A stretch of DNA of 64,000 nucleotides, taken from contig NC_134541.1 in assembly GCF_050624435.1 (NCBI RefSeq), positions 106,657,453 through 106,721,452 on the forward strand, written 5' to 3'. This DNA is from Tenrec ecaudatus (lineage: Eukaryota > Chordata > Mammalia > Afrosoricida > Tenrecidae). Shown piece after piece: positions 53,127-62,844 of this stretch (position 1 is its first letter; every line of letters begins with the position of its first letter). The notes below the pieces were generated by a model, which was not told where the DNA came from, did not search any database, and saw nothing but the letters and a program-made list of their open reading frames with translations. The position numbers and the translations under genes are program-made.

Positions 53127-53630
53127 TGTGGTAGTTACCTAATCTGGTATCAATTTGGGACTATTAAGAATGAAGGGGTGGAGTTTAGCCTGTCAATCAG
53201 GTCGCAGCGTGATGACCTCATTTGGAGGAGCTATGGAGATAAATAGCTCACTGGAGGCCAGACCTACACTCTGTGCTTCGTCTTCCTGCTGACAAGACGC
53301 ATGGAGTTGTGCTACAGTCCTGGCACTGGAGGAACCACGTGGAGACCCCTGCCAGCGCTGAGATGCCTCTACCGCCACTGAATCCACAAGACTTTCCACC
53401 CACTGGCCTGTGATTTTCTTGCAGTCAATGTCATTGCATGTGATGTGTGAGTCTGAAGAAGAATTTATAAACTGGTATCAGGCATATGGGCTAATATCGG
53501 AATTATGGACTTGATCTGGACTGGGCTGGGATGTTTTCTTCATATACAACCGCTCTTTTATACAAAGCTCTTTCTTATACACATATGAGTATCTCTGGAT
53601 TTGTCTCTCTAGTCTACCTACACTAACACA
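53127..53630 (-). mobile_element. LTR-like repeat with perfect 5-bp duplication
   Basis: 504 bp from 'tgtggtagttacctaatctg' to 'ctacactaacaca', flanked by TGGCC on both sides (53122-53126 and 53631-53635). A different subfamily from 47464: it has 'tgtcaatcaggtcgcagcg' and 'agcctgtcaatc' near the start, like 56641. It is not in RTE sequence. Confidence 0.85.
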
Positions 53631-53819
53631 TGGCCCTTCTAGGTGACATCTGCATCCAGCCTGTTTGTCTTTGAGCAATTTATAAAAATTCTAGAGAGAA
53701 ACTATTAAGGAAAATGTATCTCAGGCCAACTGCCTTGAGTAAGGGGGACTTTTTTCTAACTACGTTAAGAAGGATTGCTTAGGTTGCATTAAGATCTGTG
53801 TCCCTGTGTGCGTACATGC

Positions 53820-53915
53820 TGGCTCTATCATTCAGGACACTGTGACCTCAGACAAAGGACTCACCCTCCCCTCTGCATTCTCATCTGTAAAGTGGGACCA
53901 CCCACAGCTGTCCAG
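53820..53915 (-). mobile_element. MIR fragment
   Basis: 'acctcagacaaaggactcacc', 'tctgcattctcatctgtaaa' and 'gtgggaccacc' match the reverse of the MIR core ('cctcagtttcctcatctgtaaaatgggg'). Confidence 0.6.
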
Positions 53916-53989
53916 TGCAGGAAGGGGTGGCTGAGGATGAAATAGGATGGCAAACAAAATAGAACTGACTCAGAGAGAGGGGCTCAGGT

Positions 53990-54183
53990 CCACTCTCTGC
54001 AAATGTCTGGCACGTTCAGCAGCTAACCAACACATTAGAGCTTCAACTTGGGAGAAAGGGCTGGTGGGGTGGGGGGCTCAGGAAAGACCAAACGTTGAAA
54101 CTGTGGGGCTCAGTTCTACTCGGACAACACAAGCGGCCCATCCAGAGTCGGAGTCAGCTCCCTGGCAACTGGTTTTGTTTGCT
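53990..54183 (+). mobile_element. AfroSINE type 2-like
   Basis: 'agcagctaaccaacacattag', 'gtggggctcagttctactcgg' and 'cagctccctggcaactggtt'. The body between head and tail is rearranged or replaced by a G-rich segment. Confidence 0.55.
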
Positions 54184-54335
54184 GTCTGTTAAATTTAATC
54201 ATTAAAGGAGATAGTGTACAGGCATTTCCTGGTGGTAAGAAGAGAGACAATCCTGTCCTGCCTTGTGCCCCTCGGCCACCATGCAGACTCCCTTTCCTAA
54301 GATGTTCTAGAGAAGTCTATTTGCCACCAAAAAAC

Positions 54336-54534
54336 AAACCAAACTCGCTGCCAGGGGTCAATGCCGACCCATAGCAGCTCTACAGGACAGGGTGGAACTG
54401 CCCCTGTGGGCTTCTGAGACTGTCCCTCTTCACAGACTAGGAAGTCTGTCTTTCTCCGGGAAGTGGCTGGTGGTGTAGCTGCTGGCCTTGCAGTTAGCAG
54501 CCCATAGTCCGTCAATCAATGCACTGGGGCTCTC
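54336..54534 (-). mobile_element. AfroSINE, minus strand
   Basis: 'caaaccaaactcgctgccagg', 'cccctgtgggcttctgagac', 'ggccttgcagttagcagccc', 'aatgcactggggctctcc'. Confidence 0.85.
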
Positions 54535-54776
54535 CCCTCGGCTGTAGTGGTCCCTAAACACACGTACAAACACTTAGAATTTCCCCTTCTGCGTTCCCAG
54601 CAGGCTCATCCACGTGGCCCTTTGCCCTGGTTGACAGGCCTTTGACACCCAGAAATGGCCCCACTTCTCAGCCTTGATGATATTCTGACGCCAACACCAT
54701 CACCTTGTCCACCTCCACGCTTCGTCTCCTGTTATTTACCCAATGTTCATATGTAGTACTGTACTTTAAATGAAAG

Positions 54777-54778
<2 letters not shown>

Positions 54779-54857
<79 letters not shown>

Positions 54858-54872
54858 TCTCTCTCTCTCTCT
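54779..54872. repeat. (CT)n(CA)n(CT)n compound microsatellite
   Basis: Over 55 bp of CT, then about nine CA units, then CT again. Likely highly length-variable. Frames read across it are artefacts. Confidence 0.98.
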
Positions 54873-55171
54873 GCTCTTGGGGGAAATGCACTGTGACTGC
54901 AAACAGAAAACCACGATCATTCCCAGTGATAACAAACGCCGTGCCCACTGCCAGCTCGGACTCTCAGTTCAGGGGCCTGGGGACTGTGTGACCAGGCATG
55001 GCTGCCAATGGCTGCCTGTCTGTCCTCTCACTTGTCAGAGGGGGGTGCCATGTGGGGCCAGCCTCTCAGGGTCATTCTGAGGGCTGAGAGCCAGAAGCTG
55101 GCATGCATGCGGCAAACACCTAGCAAATGGGAACCACCAGACACAGGGGGTACATCTCGGAGGTAGAGGAA

Positions 55172-55370
55172 GAACCAAACCAACCCACTGAGCCACCAGC
55201 CACAGTCAAGTCAACCCGACTCAGAACTGCATGCCACGGGGTCTGCAAGGGTTGGTCTTTCGGAAGCAGATCACCAGGCCTTTCTGCTGAGGCACCTCTG
55301 TGTGGCCTTGAACCTCCAGCCTTTCTGTTAGCAGCCGAGCATGCTCAGCATTTGCAGCAGCAGGTGCCTC
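55172..55370 (-). mobile_element. AfroSINE type 2, minus strand
   Basis: 'cagtcaagtcaacccgactca', 'gcagatcaccaggcctttctg', 'cttgaacctccagcctttctg', 'ttagcagccgagcatgctc'. Well-preserved example of type 2. Confidence 0.8.
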
Positions 55371-55599
55371 CAGGAAAGAGAAGGGCAGGGAGCCTGTGCC
55401 TGGTCTACATAAGCACCTCAAGCAGCAGCCCAGCCTGTGCCAAGTGTCCCCTGCTGTGCAGGGTCAGTCCAAATGCCAACGTCCTAGAGATGGAAGCAGT
55501 CCTTCTGTGCTTGGGCCAGTAGTGAGTCCGGGGCCAGCTGTTGCTGCTGGTGGTGGTGGATCCTTGCATTGATCCCGGCTAATGGCACCTGACCCCCAC

Positions 55600-55745
55600 A
55601 GGTCAGCTAGAACTATGCTCCCTGAGGTGCCCATGGCTGGTTTGGAGGGGTGGGGGGCAGTAGATCACCAGGCCTTTCTTCTGAAGGGGGGACTCAAACC
55701 TCTGAGCTTTCAGAGCAGTCAAGCATTAACCATTGGCACCACCTA
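55600..55745 (-). mobile_element. AfroSINE type 2, minus strand
   Basis: 'agtagatcaccaggcctttct', 'ctcaaacctctgagctttcag' and 'attaaccattggcaccacc'. The tail is degraded. Confidence 0.75.
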
Positions 55746-55789
55746 AGAGTGAAATAGTGCCCACACCTGGGCATCCCGACATGGGCTGC

Positions 55790-55920
55790 AGATGGGGCCG
55801 TTGTGATTCGAAGGATATTCATTGGCTGGTTCTCTGAAAGGCGACATCCAGGCCTTTCTTCCTAGTCCACCATCTTCTGGAGACTCCTCTGAAACCTGCT
55901 TCATGCAGAGCACAAGCTTG
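55790..55920 (-). mobile_element. RTE 5'-region fragment
   Basis: 'atccaggcctttcttcctagt', 'ccaccatcttctggagactcc' and 'ctgaaacctgcttca' parallel 31000-31100 ('gtctcttcttagtctggaag', 'ccactgaaacctgttc') in the full-length element. Confidence 0.5.
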
Positions 55921-56031
55921 GGGTGAAGAACAGGTAATGCACAGTAAGTGGGGGGGAGGGCTGAGAGAAAGGGAAGACCCAGGAGGGGTGCACAAGTTAG
56001 AGGCCACAGAGGCAAATGCTGCCATGTTGCT

Positions 56032-57040
56032 ACAGGTGCCTCTGAGTCGGCTGTGACTTATAGCGACCTACTGTGCAATGGAACAAAACACCCCCCCCCG
56101 GTCCTGCGCCACCCTCGCAATGATTCCCTCGCAATGGCCCACGTCGCAGCCACGGTGTCGCTCCATCTCATTGAGGGCCTTCCTCGTTTTCATGGTGCCT
56201 CTACTTTGCCAAGCATGAGGTCCTTCTCCAGGGACTGCTCCCGTCTGACCACCTGTCCACAGTACACGAGAAGAGGTCTCACCTGCCTTGACTCTGAAGA
56301 CCATTCTGGCTGCAGCCCTTCCAGGACAGATTTGTTTATTCCTCTAGACGTCCGTGGCACTTTGCATATTCTGCGTCCGTGCCTCATTCAAAAGCATCGA
56401 TTCTTCTGCCCCAGTGTTCCTTACTTCAGGTCCCACTTGCACGTGTACCTGAGGCGAATGCGGGTACCATGGTTTGGGTCACGCGCACCTTAGTCTGTGA
56501 AGTAATATCCTTGCTCTTCAGGTTTACCCAAGGCCATGTGTCATTGACCTGCTGCTTCCGTGAGCACTGACTGTGGATCCAAGCAAGATGAAACCCCTGA
56601 CAACTTGATCTTTTCTCCACTTGTCATGATGTTACCTGGCTGTGAGTCTAGGTAGACTAGAGAAACAGCGCAGCACTGGTGTGGGTCTCCACGTGGCTCC
56701 TCCAGCTCCAGGGCTCTGGCTCTATCAGCATGTCTCCACGTGGCTTGTCAACAGGAATGTCTCGCAGGGAGTGAGTGTATCTGGCCTCCGGTGAGCTATT
56801 TACCTCCATTGCGCCTCCAAATGAGGTCATCCAGCTGCTGCATGATTGACAGGCTAAAGTCCAACCCTTCACTCTTAACAGTCTCGAGTTGACACCATAT
56901 TATGTAACTACCACACTACTGGTCCAGTCGTAAAGATTTATTTTTCTTTACATTGAGTCGTCATCCCTACTGAAGGCTGAAACCCTTGATCTTCATCAGC
57001 AAGTGCTTCAAGACCTCCTCACTTCCAGCAAGCAGTGCTA
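56032..57040 (-). mobile_element. RTE/BovB, long copy split by an LTR-like repeat
   Basis: Pieces 56032-56640 and 56916-57040, about 735 bp in all and the second longest RTE here. Landmarks: 'caagcatgaggtccttctcc', 'gtccgtggcactttgcatat', 'gtttgggtcacgcgcacctt', 'ctgactgtggatccaagcaa', then past the gap 'ctactggtccagtcgtaaag' and 'acccttgatcttcatcagca'. The frame is broken. Confidence 0.9.
56641..56915 (+). mobile_element. Short LTR-like repeat inside RTE
   Basis: 275 bp from 'tgtgagtctaggtagactag' to 'tatgtaactaccaca'. It has the 'catgattgacaggctaaag' block of the 53127 subfamily, but about 230 bp of the interior are absent. RTE sequence 'gttacct' stops before it and '...ctggtcc' resumes after it. 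Flanking 5-mers CTGGC/CTACT do not match well. Confidence 0.75.
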
Positions 57041-57449
57041 TAAACAGCCAGCAAGAGGGGGGCCCTTTCAGTAGACACACTGATGGACACTCAAGCTGAA
57101 CATTAGTGGGAGGGGGAGTGAAAGTATACATCCTAATATATACATACATAAGATTGATTGGGGGGGTGGGGTACATTTGTACGTTTGCTGCAATTAGATG
57201 CCTGAATGTGGTGGCACATGGTGAGGGGCGGGGTATGAAAATGTCTCACACATAATCAATCAAATACCTTGAAGGAAGGAGTCACTGAGCCTGGGGAATC
57301 AGGACCAAAGTTTCAGGGGATGCAAAGGCAGTTGTTCTACAGGCTACTCGGTGAGTAGCAACTAGAGTCTTGAAAGCTCATGGGCAGCCGTCTAAGATGA
57401 AACCGTGGGTCTCTCCATCACAAGGGACATGGGAACCATTCGTCCAATG
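57041..57449. other. No gene or repeat recognised
   Basis: Contains short G-runs (57157-57172) and no long frames. Confidence 0.4.
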
Positions 57450-57615
57450 AACTAAACTCACTGCCAAGGAGTCAGTGCTGACTCATAGCGGCCCCACAGT
57501 GGGTTTCCAAGGCTATAGTTCTTCACAGCCCACCTGCGGAGCTGCAGGTGGTTTCGAACTGCCAGCCATGCAAACTGCAGCCCACTGTGTGACCACTACA
57601 CCACCAGGGCTCCTC
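57450..57615 (-). mobile_element. AfroSINE, minus strand
   Basis: 'aaactcactgccaaggagtca', 'agtgggtttccaaggctatag', 'gtttcgaactgccagccatg', 'actacaccaccagggctcc'. The body is shortened. Confidence 0.85.
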
Positions 57616-57760
57616 CAAGGGACTGTGAGAATATCAGTCATGGGGGAGGAGGGGGAGCTAGTGGACCACTCAGACATTAGTCTGCACAACTCTGAGACCA
57701 GAAGAACTAGATGGTGCCCGGCTACCACAGTCAACTGCTCTGAGAGGGATCACCTTAGAA

Positions 57761-57960
57761 CTGTGATTCTCAACCTGTGGGTCTCAACCCCTTTGGGGGT
57801 CAAGTGACCCTTTCACAGGAGTCGCCCGATTCCTAACAGTAGAAAATGACAGTTCTGAAGTAGCAACGGAAATAATGTTATGGTTGCGGGTGGGGGGGGT
57901 CACCACAACATGAGGAACTGTATGAAAGGGTCGCGGCACGAGGAAGCTTGAGAACCCCTG
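57761..57960 (+). mobile_element. SPIN-like hAT element with 7/8 duplication
   Basis: 'ctgtgattctcaacctgtgg' to 'aagcttgagaacccctg', with 'ggggtcaagtgaccctttca' and 'gaagtagcaacggaaataat'. Flanks CCTTAGAA (57753-57760) and CATTAGAA (57961-57968) match at 7 of 8, the length expected for hAT. Confidence 0.9.
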
Positions 57961-58237
57961 CATTAGAAGGTTCTGCATAGAGAGGGAGGAAAATGTGGGA
58001 CAGAATTCAACATCATAAAAGCGGCCAGGTTTATTGGTCAGATAGAGACCTGCGGGACCGGCCCCCCAGCCCACCCCAATACCATGGCCCTTTCCATTCA
58101 GGTGTGTGGAGCTGAACTCCCCTCTGTGTTAAAATCTTCATCACTGAAGATTAAAGGGGCAGCCCAGCCTCCAGGGATGGAGGGAGGGAAACAGGCAGCC
58201 TGGGAGGACACGGATGCGTCTCAGGGTGGTTCTTGTG
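57961..58237. other. No gene recognised
   Basis: Unassigned. Confidence 0.4.
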
Positions 58238-58425
58238 TGGGTGCCTTCAGTCTGGTTCCAACTCACACCCACCCTCCCGTGCAGCAGGAGACCCAGCGCG
58301 CCCTGCCCAGCCTCACCGCCCTTCTCATGCCGGAGCCCAGGGGGTGGCCACTGTGCTGAACCAACTCCCGGAGCATCTCCCTCTGTTTGCGGACCACCTC
58401 CTTTACCAGGCATGTGTCGGGAATG
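58238..58425 (-). mobile_element. RTE/BovB 3' end, diverged
   Basis: 'gccttcagtctggttccaac' terminus, 'cccagggggtggccactgtg', 'accacctcctttaccaggca'. More mutated than other copies. A chance GC-rich alignment is possible. Confidence 0.5.
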
Positions 58426-58547
58426 CCACCGCTGAGCCGTGGCTGCCCTGAGCTGCCCAGGTACACTCTCTTCCTGGCACGGTCCCTGCATCAGTGGCAT
58501 AGAGACTTGCAGTCTGGACCCCTTGTGGCTACTGCTGCTGCTGCTGT

Positions 58548-58715
58548 TTTCAGATTCCCACTCGGAGCGACCCCAGAGACCAGCGCGGAGCTGCCCCCAG
58601 GGTTTCCCTGGCGGTCACCTTCATGGGAGCACATCACCAGGGCTTTGCCTGACAGAGCAGCTGGTGCGTTCGAACCGCTGACTTTTTAAGCAGCCACACG
58701 CTTAATCAATGCGCT
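58548..58715 (-). mobile_element. AfroSINE, minus strand
   Basis: 'gagctgcccccagggtttccc', 'gagcagctggtgcgttcgaac', 'cgctgactttttaagcagcc', 'ttaatcaatgcgctcc'. Confidence 0.75.
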
Positions 58716-59003
58716 CCTTAGTCTTGCTATGAAGATCCCTCCCCCACCCCCTGTAATCGGCTCCCACAGGACAGAACCTCTCCATCACAAGTCACTGGAA
58801 ACCAGTGGATGGAGAGAATGTGTCGATGCCGACCACGGAGGTGGGCTAATGGACCACGCAGACATCAGGCTCCACAACTCGGAGGGCAGAACTTGAGGGT
58901 TTCCTAGGCTGCTGGCTCCCTGGGAGCAGATCCCCAGGTTTTCTGGAAGAAAGGATGATGTGTTTGCATCCTAGTTCTTCACTCCTCCAGGCCCTGGGAT
59001 GCC

Positions 59004-59175
59004 CCAACACACTGCCATCCAGTAGACTCTGACTCACTGCAACCTTGCAGGCAGGGTTTCCAAGGCAGCAGACAGACAGCCTCATCTCTCTCCTGGGGAG
59101 TGGCCGGAAGGTTTGAACCACTGACCTGAGGTTAGCAGTCCAGAGCTTTTCTGACAGCACCACCAGGGTGCTTCA
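59004..59175 (-). mobile_element. AfroSINE, minus strand
   Basis: 'acactgccatccagtagactc', 'gcagggtttccaaggcagcag', 'gtttgaaccactgacctgag', 'agcaccaccagggtgc'. The body between 'gcagac' and 'agcctcatc' is tightly preserved. Confidence 0.85.
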
Positions 59176-59186
59176 GGGCCCAGTCA

Positions 59187-59271
59187 ACTCACTCCCTGCC
59201 ACCGAGTCAAGTCCAAATCCTAGAACAGAGGAGAACTTCCCCTGTGGGTCTCTGAGGCTATAACTCTTTGC
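59187..59271 (-). mobile_element. AfroSINE cut by a SPIN element
   Basis: 'actcactccctgccaccgagt', 'cccctgtgggtctctgaggc', 'tataactctttg' and then SPIN sequence. The remaining SINE head is not found beyond the SPIN, so the junction has been altered or deleted. Confidence 0.75.
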
Positions 59272-59623
59272 AGCAATTCTCAGTCTGTGGGGCGTGACCC
59301 CTACGAGGGTCGAACAACCCTTTCACAGGAGTCACCTAAGATCCTCGGAACTGAGACACCGCTCCTCTATCCGTCTCCAGGCGGGTCCGCCCACATGCAG
59401 ATATGCCCACATATAAGTACCCGGTGTGAAGACTGTTACCCATGCTACACCATGCTTCCAGACAAAATTTCATTTATTTGTCATTAGAAATAAGTATTTC
59501 ACAATATATAATGACATCTTGTTTCTGTGATGATCACTGTGCTTTAATTATGCTCAATTTATAACAATGAAAATGCATCCTGCCTATTAGATATTTACAT
59601 GATGATTCATATAGACAGCCTCT

Positions 59624-59625
<2 letters not shown>
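59272..59625 (+). mobile_element. Longer SPIN element, one end missing
   Basis: 'cagcaattctcagtctgtgg' end, 'gggtcgaacaaccctttcac', then sequence not in the 190-bp form: 'gacaccgctcctctatccgt', 'gcatatgcccac'-like block, 'agtacccggtgtgaagactg', 'ttatttgtcattagaaataa'. It is closer to the parental SPIN ends and includes the subterminal regions of both sides. It stops at a GT microsatellite. Confidence 0.85.

Positions 59626-59660
<35 letters not shown>
59626..59660. repeat. (GT)n microsatellite
   Basis: About 17 GT units at the broken edge of the SPIN element. Confidence 0.97.
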
Positions 59661-59966
59661 CTAACTGTAGCACACACATCTCACCGCAGGATGAATTTTG
59701 AAAGTTTGAGAAAGTGCTCCACTAGGGACGGATTGTTTGCTAATTGTCTCTCTCCCACCCACCTGCTCTGGGGAGGCGGTGTCTGGTTAGGGCAGAATTG
59801 CTGAGTGCCCACCTGTGTTTGCATCTAAGGAATCTAGTTTGGTGGATGGCTGGGGGAAGAGGAGGAGGAAAGAGGGACAGAGCAAAGAGAAGATGGAGCA
59901 GGCAACCCACTGATTTCTCTGGATGCTCAAGAGCCCGGATAGAAGCTTCCTGAAAGAGTTCATTTT
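59661..59966. other. No gene recognised
   Basis: Single-copy-like; a 69-codon frame here has no recognised motif. Confidence 0.4.
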
Positions 59967-60125
59967 AAAGAGCCTTGGTAGCCCAGTGGGTTAAGTAGTA
60001 GGCTGCTGCCCACGAGGCTGGCAGTTCAAGCCCAGCAGCTGCTCTATGGGAGAAAGCTGAGGCCATGTGCTCCCATAGTGATTTGCTCTTTACGGCTGCA
60101 GTGAATCAAAATTGACCTCATGGCT
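59967..60125 (+). mobile_element. AfroSINE type 1
   Basis: 'agagccttggtagcccagtg', 'gaggctggcagttcaagccc', 'gagaaagctgaggccatgtg', 'gaatcaaaattgacctcatgg'. The 'cacaggggcagttctac' block is deleted. Confidence 0.8.
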
Positions 60126-60145
60126 CAAGATGAGTCTCTTTAGAA

Positions 60146-60341
60146 CAGTGGTTCTCAACCTTCCTAATGCTGTGACCCTTTCATCTAGTTCCTCATGTGG
60201 TGGTGACCTCCCCGCCCAACCATAACATTAGTTTTGTTGCTACTTCAGAGATTTTTTTTTCTACTATTATGAACTGGACGACCCTGTGAAAGGGTCGTTT
60301 GACCCCCAAAGGGGTTGCCACCCACAGGTTGAAACCCGCTG
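60146..60341 (-). mobile_element. SPIN-like hAT element with 7/8 duplication
   Basis: 'cagtggttctcaaccttcct' to 'aggttgaaacccgctg'. Interior 'cattagttttgttgctactt' and 'gtgaaagggtcgtttgaccc'. Flanks CTTTAGAA (60138-60145) and CTTTAAAA (60342-60349) match at 7 of 8. Confidence 0.92.
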
Positions 60342-60367
60342 CTTTAAAACTACACAGGGTCTGCTGG

Positions 60368-60398
60368 GGTTGGTGGGTTGGTTGGTTGGTTGGTTGGG
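60368..60398. repeat. (GGTT)n microsatellite
   Basis: About six GGTT/TGGT units. Confidence 0.9.
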
Positions 60399-60594
60399 TC
60401 TTTTTATCACATGTGTTTTAAATGAATTTGTACGTCACTAAAGACTCCACTTCCATTTTCCTTCTCAATTTTTTAGGCACTCTAACCCATGCTGAGGCCT
60501 TGTTCTGTGTTTAAGGCTGTGAGCCTCCACTCTTCTGGTTTGTTTTTAAGAGGCATATTCTATGTATTCCACAGCGCGCCTCAGCAAGTGAAAT

Positions 60595-61047
60595 TGTTAG
60601 GTGGCCGGACAGGGGTTGTTCCTCTCCACGCCTAGGGGGCCCCTACAGGGAGTGGAAGCCAATTCAGGGCCCTGAGCCAGTACACCTGGATAGGCCCCAA
60701 TCTAGGCCAGGTGGGCTTAATTTAGGCAATGGGGTCAACCAGTACCATTGACCACGCCTCCTAGCAGAAGGCCCTAAAAACTGGAACCTGGAGACCACCG
60801 CCCTCTAAACCACACACACCCCGCTAATCCCCCCCTCCACCCCCAAGCTGCTCAGCTGTGCTGCGGCTCTCTCTCAGGCCTCAGGTCACCACATGTGGGG
60901 GGAAGGAGCAGTCCTGGGTTCAGTTAACTGTCAAACCTGAAACTTCTTTTTATAAAAACTCACTTGGATCACAAACCACGCTTCAGCGTGAATTTCTTTC
61001 TCTTGCGAAGCCAAGAATTGAGTATTTCCTACCCGCGAAATCTAACA
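60595..61047 (+). mobile_element. LTR with TGTTAG/CTAACA ends
   Basis: 453 bp bounded by TGTTAG (60595) and CTAACA (61042-61047), which are perfect inverted 6-mers. It contains a TATA-like 'cctaaaaact' near 60770, a C-rich middle and a U5-like end ('gtgaatttctttctcttgcg'). GAAAT occurs just before the TG and again at 61037-61041, so the real 3' end may lie 6-10 bp earlier. The type of retrovirus is not clear. Confidence 0.55.
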
Positions 61048-61487
61048 AAGTCAGTCATCAGATCCCTTAAAATCCTGGCATGAATGCGGTCTCCTTTTCT
61101 CCCCTCCCATCCTTCCTCCTTCCCTCCCCAGTTTCCTCTCCCTCCCCTCTCCCTGTGGCTGCCCCATCCCTGCCTCCTCTTGAAGCAGACAAGCTCCTGT
61201 TGCCACGTTTAGGCAGAACTGGGGAGGGGGCACTTTTGCCCAAGCCCCCTGGGAACATGGGTGTGTGGCCTGTGGCCGTCTGTTTCAACACCACAGTGGG
61301 ATGAAGGTTGTTACAAGTCCTTAGGGCAATGCCTGCGTACACTACCCTCTCTCAGTATCAAGAGAAGGTCTTTTTCCCAGGCGCAGGGGGCTTCCTTTCC
61401 CGCCCCTCATAGGAGGGCAAGCTGGAGACAAAATCCAGGAATGGGATCATAAAACAAGGTGCCTGAAACTTTACCTAAATATACTTT
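61048..61487. other. No gene recognised
   Basis: 61090-61200 is pyrimidine-rich, otherwise unassigned. Confidence 0.4.
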
Positions 61488-61597
61488 TTTAAAACATTTT
61501 ATTAGGGGCTCATACAACTCTTATCACAATCCATACATATACATACATCAATTGTATAAAGCACATCTGTACATTCTTTGCCCTCATCATTTTCTTT
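61488..61597 (-). mobile_element. L1 3' UTR terminus, first copy
   Basis: 'ttttttaaaacattttatta' then 'ggggctcatacaactcttat' and 'cacatctgtacattctttgc', stopping at 'ccctcatcattttctttc'. The next copy begins straight after with its own T-run. Confidence 0.85.
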
Positions 61598-62245
61598 CTT
61601 TTTTTTTTTTACATTTTATTAGGGGCTCATACAACTCTTATCACAATCCATACATATACATACATCAATTGTATAAAGCACATCCCTACATTCTTTGCCC
61701 TAATCATTTTCAAAGCATTCGCTCTCCACTTAAGCCCTTTGCATCAGGTCCTCTTTTTTTACCCTCCCTCCCCGCTCCCTCCTCCCTCATGGGCCCTTGA
61801 TAATTTATAGATTGTTATTTTGTCATATCTTGCCCTATCCGGAGTCTCCCTTCCCCCCCCTTCTCTGCTGTTCCTCTCCCAGGGAGGAGGTCACATGTGG
61901 ATCCTTGTAATCAGTTCCCCCCTTCCAACCCACTCACCCTCCACTCTCCCAGCATCACCCCTCACACCCCTGGTGCTGAAGGTATCATCCACCCTGGATT
62001 CCCTGTGCCTACAGCTCCCATATGCACCAGTGTACAGCCTCTGCTCTATCCAGTCCTGCAAGGTAGAATTCGGATCATGGTAGTTGGGGGGAGGAAGCAT
62101 CCAGGATCTGGGGGAAAGCTGTGTTCTTCATCGGTACTACATCGCACCCTGACTGACCCACCTCCTCTCCTAAACCCCTCTATGAGGGGATCTCCAGTGG
62201 CCGACACATGGGCCTTGGGTCTCCACTCTGCATTCCCCCTTCATT
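61598..62245 (-). mobile_element. L1 3' UTR, second copy
   Basis: Starts with a T-run (poly(A) in reverse) and 'acattttattaggggctcat', continues 'cacttaagccctttgcatca', 'cataccttgccctatccgg'-like block, 'catcatcc'-type pyrimidine block, 'ctacagctcccatatgcacc', 'gaggggatctccagtggccg'. About 640 bp of 3' UTR, the reverse of 32890-33510. Confidence 0.85.
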
Positions 62246-62249
62246 CGCT

Positions 62250-62252
62250 ATG

Positions 62253-62324
<72 letters not shown>

Positions 62325-62385
62325 ATGTATATATGTGTATATATGTATGTATATATACACACACATACACATATATATTAAATAT
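62250..62385. repeat. (TA)n(GT)n compound microsatellite
   Basis: About 25 TA units, then GT, then mixed TATG/TACA ending in a partly self-complementary segment. It sits at the truncated edge of the L1 3' UTR. Confidence 0.97.
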
Positions 62386-62844
62386 ACTTTTTATTTTACT
62401 TCTGGCAATGCCGCTCACTTAGTGATATATGAATTTTAACTTTTTTTCTGCTGCTTTCTGTATTCTGCCCTTCCTGAGTGATGGGAGAGAGAGAGGCTTG
62501 GTCATGAAGAGGGGTCCTTTGAGCATGCCCTGCCGTCGGGGTTAAGCTGATAAACAGCAAAGACTTCACATCATGTTCATTGGACACTGTAGTGGTCGTC
62601 TCTGACCCAAACCCACAACACTCACAGTCTTCAGTCTTTTTCTCCTTTAAGAAATCTCCACGGTAACATACAAGGAAGCGAAGACGGTTGAGGAAAACTG
62701 GGCTTCTCAATAACAACAGAAACCAAAGCACAGGCCCAGCCAGGGGCGGAAGACGCCAGGCCTGCTGGTACTGACCAGTCTGTCTGTCGGTCTGTCCAGA
62801 GGAATTACTAGAGCTCATGTAGCAAGTCAGACTGTGAGGGATTT
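62386..62844. other. No gene recognised
   Basis: A 140-codon minus frame (62396-62818) has no recognised motif. Confidence 0.4.
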
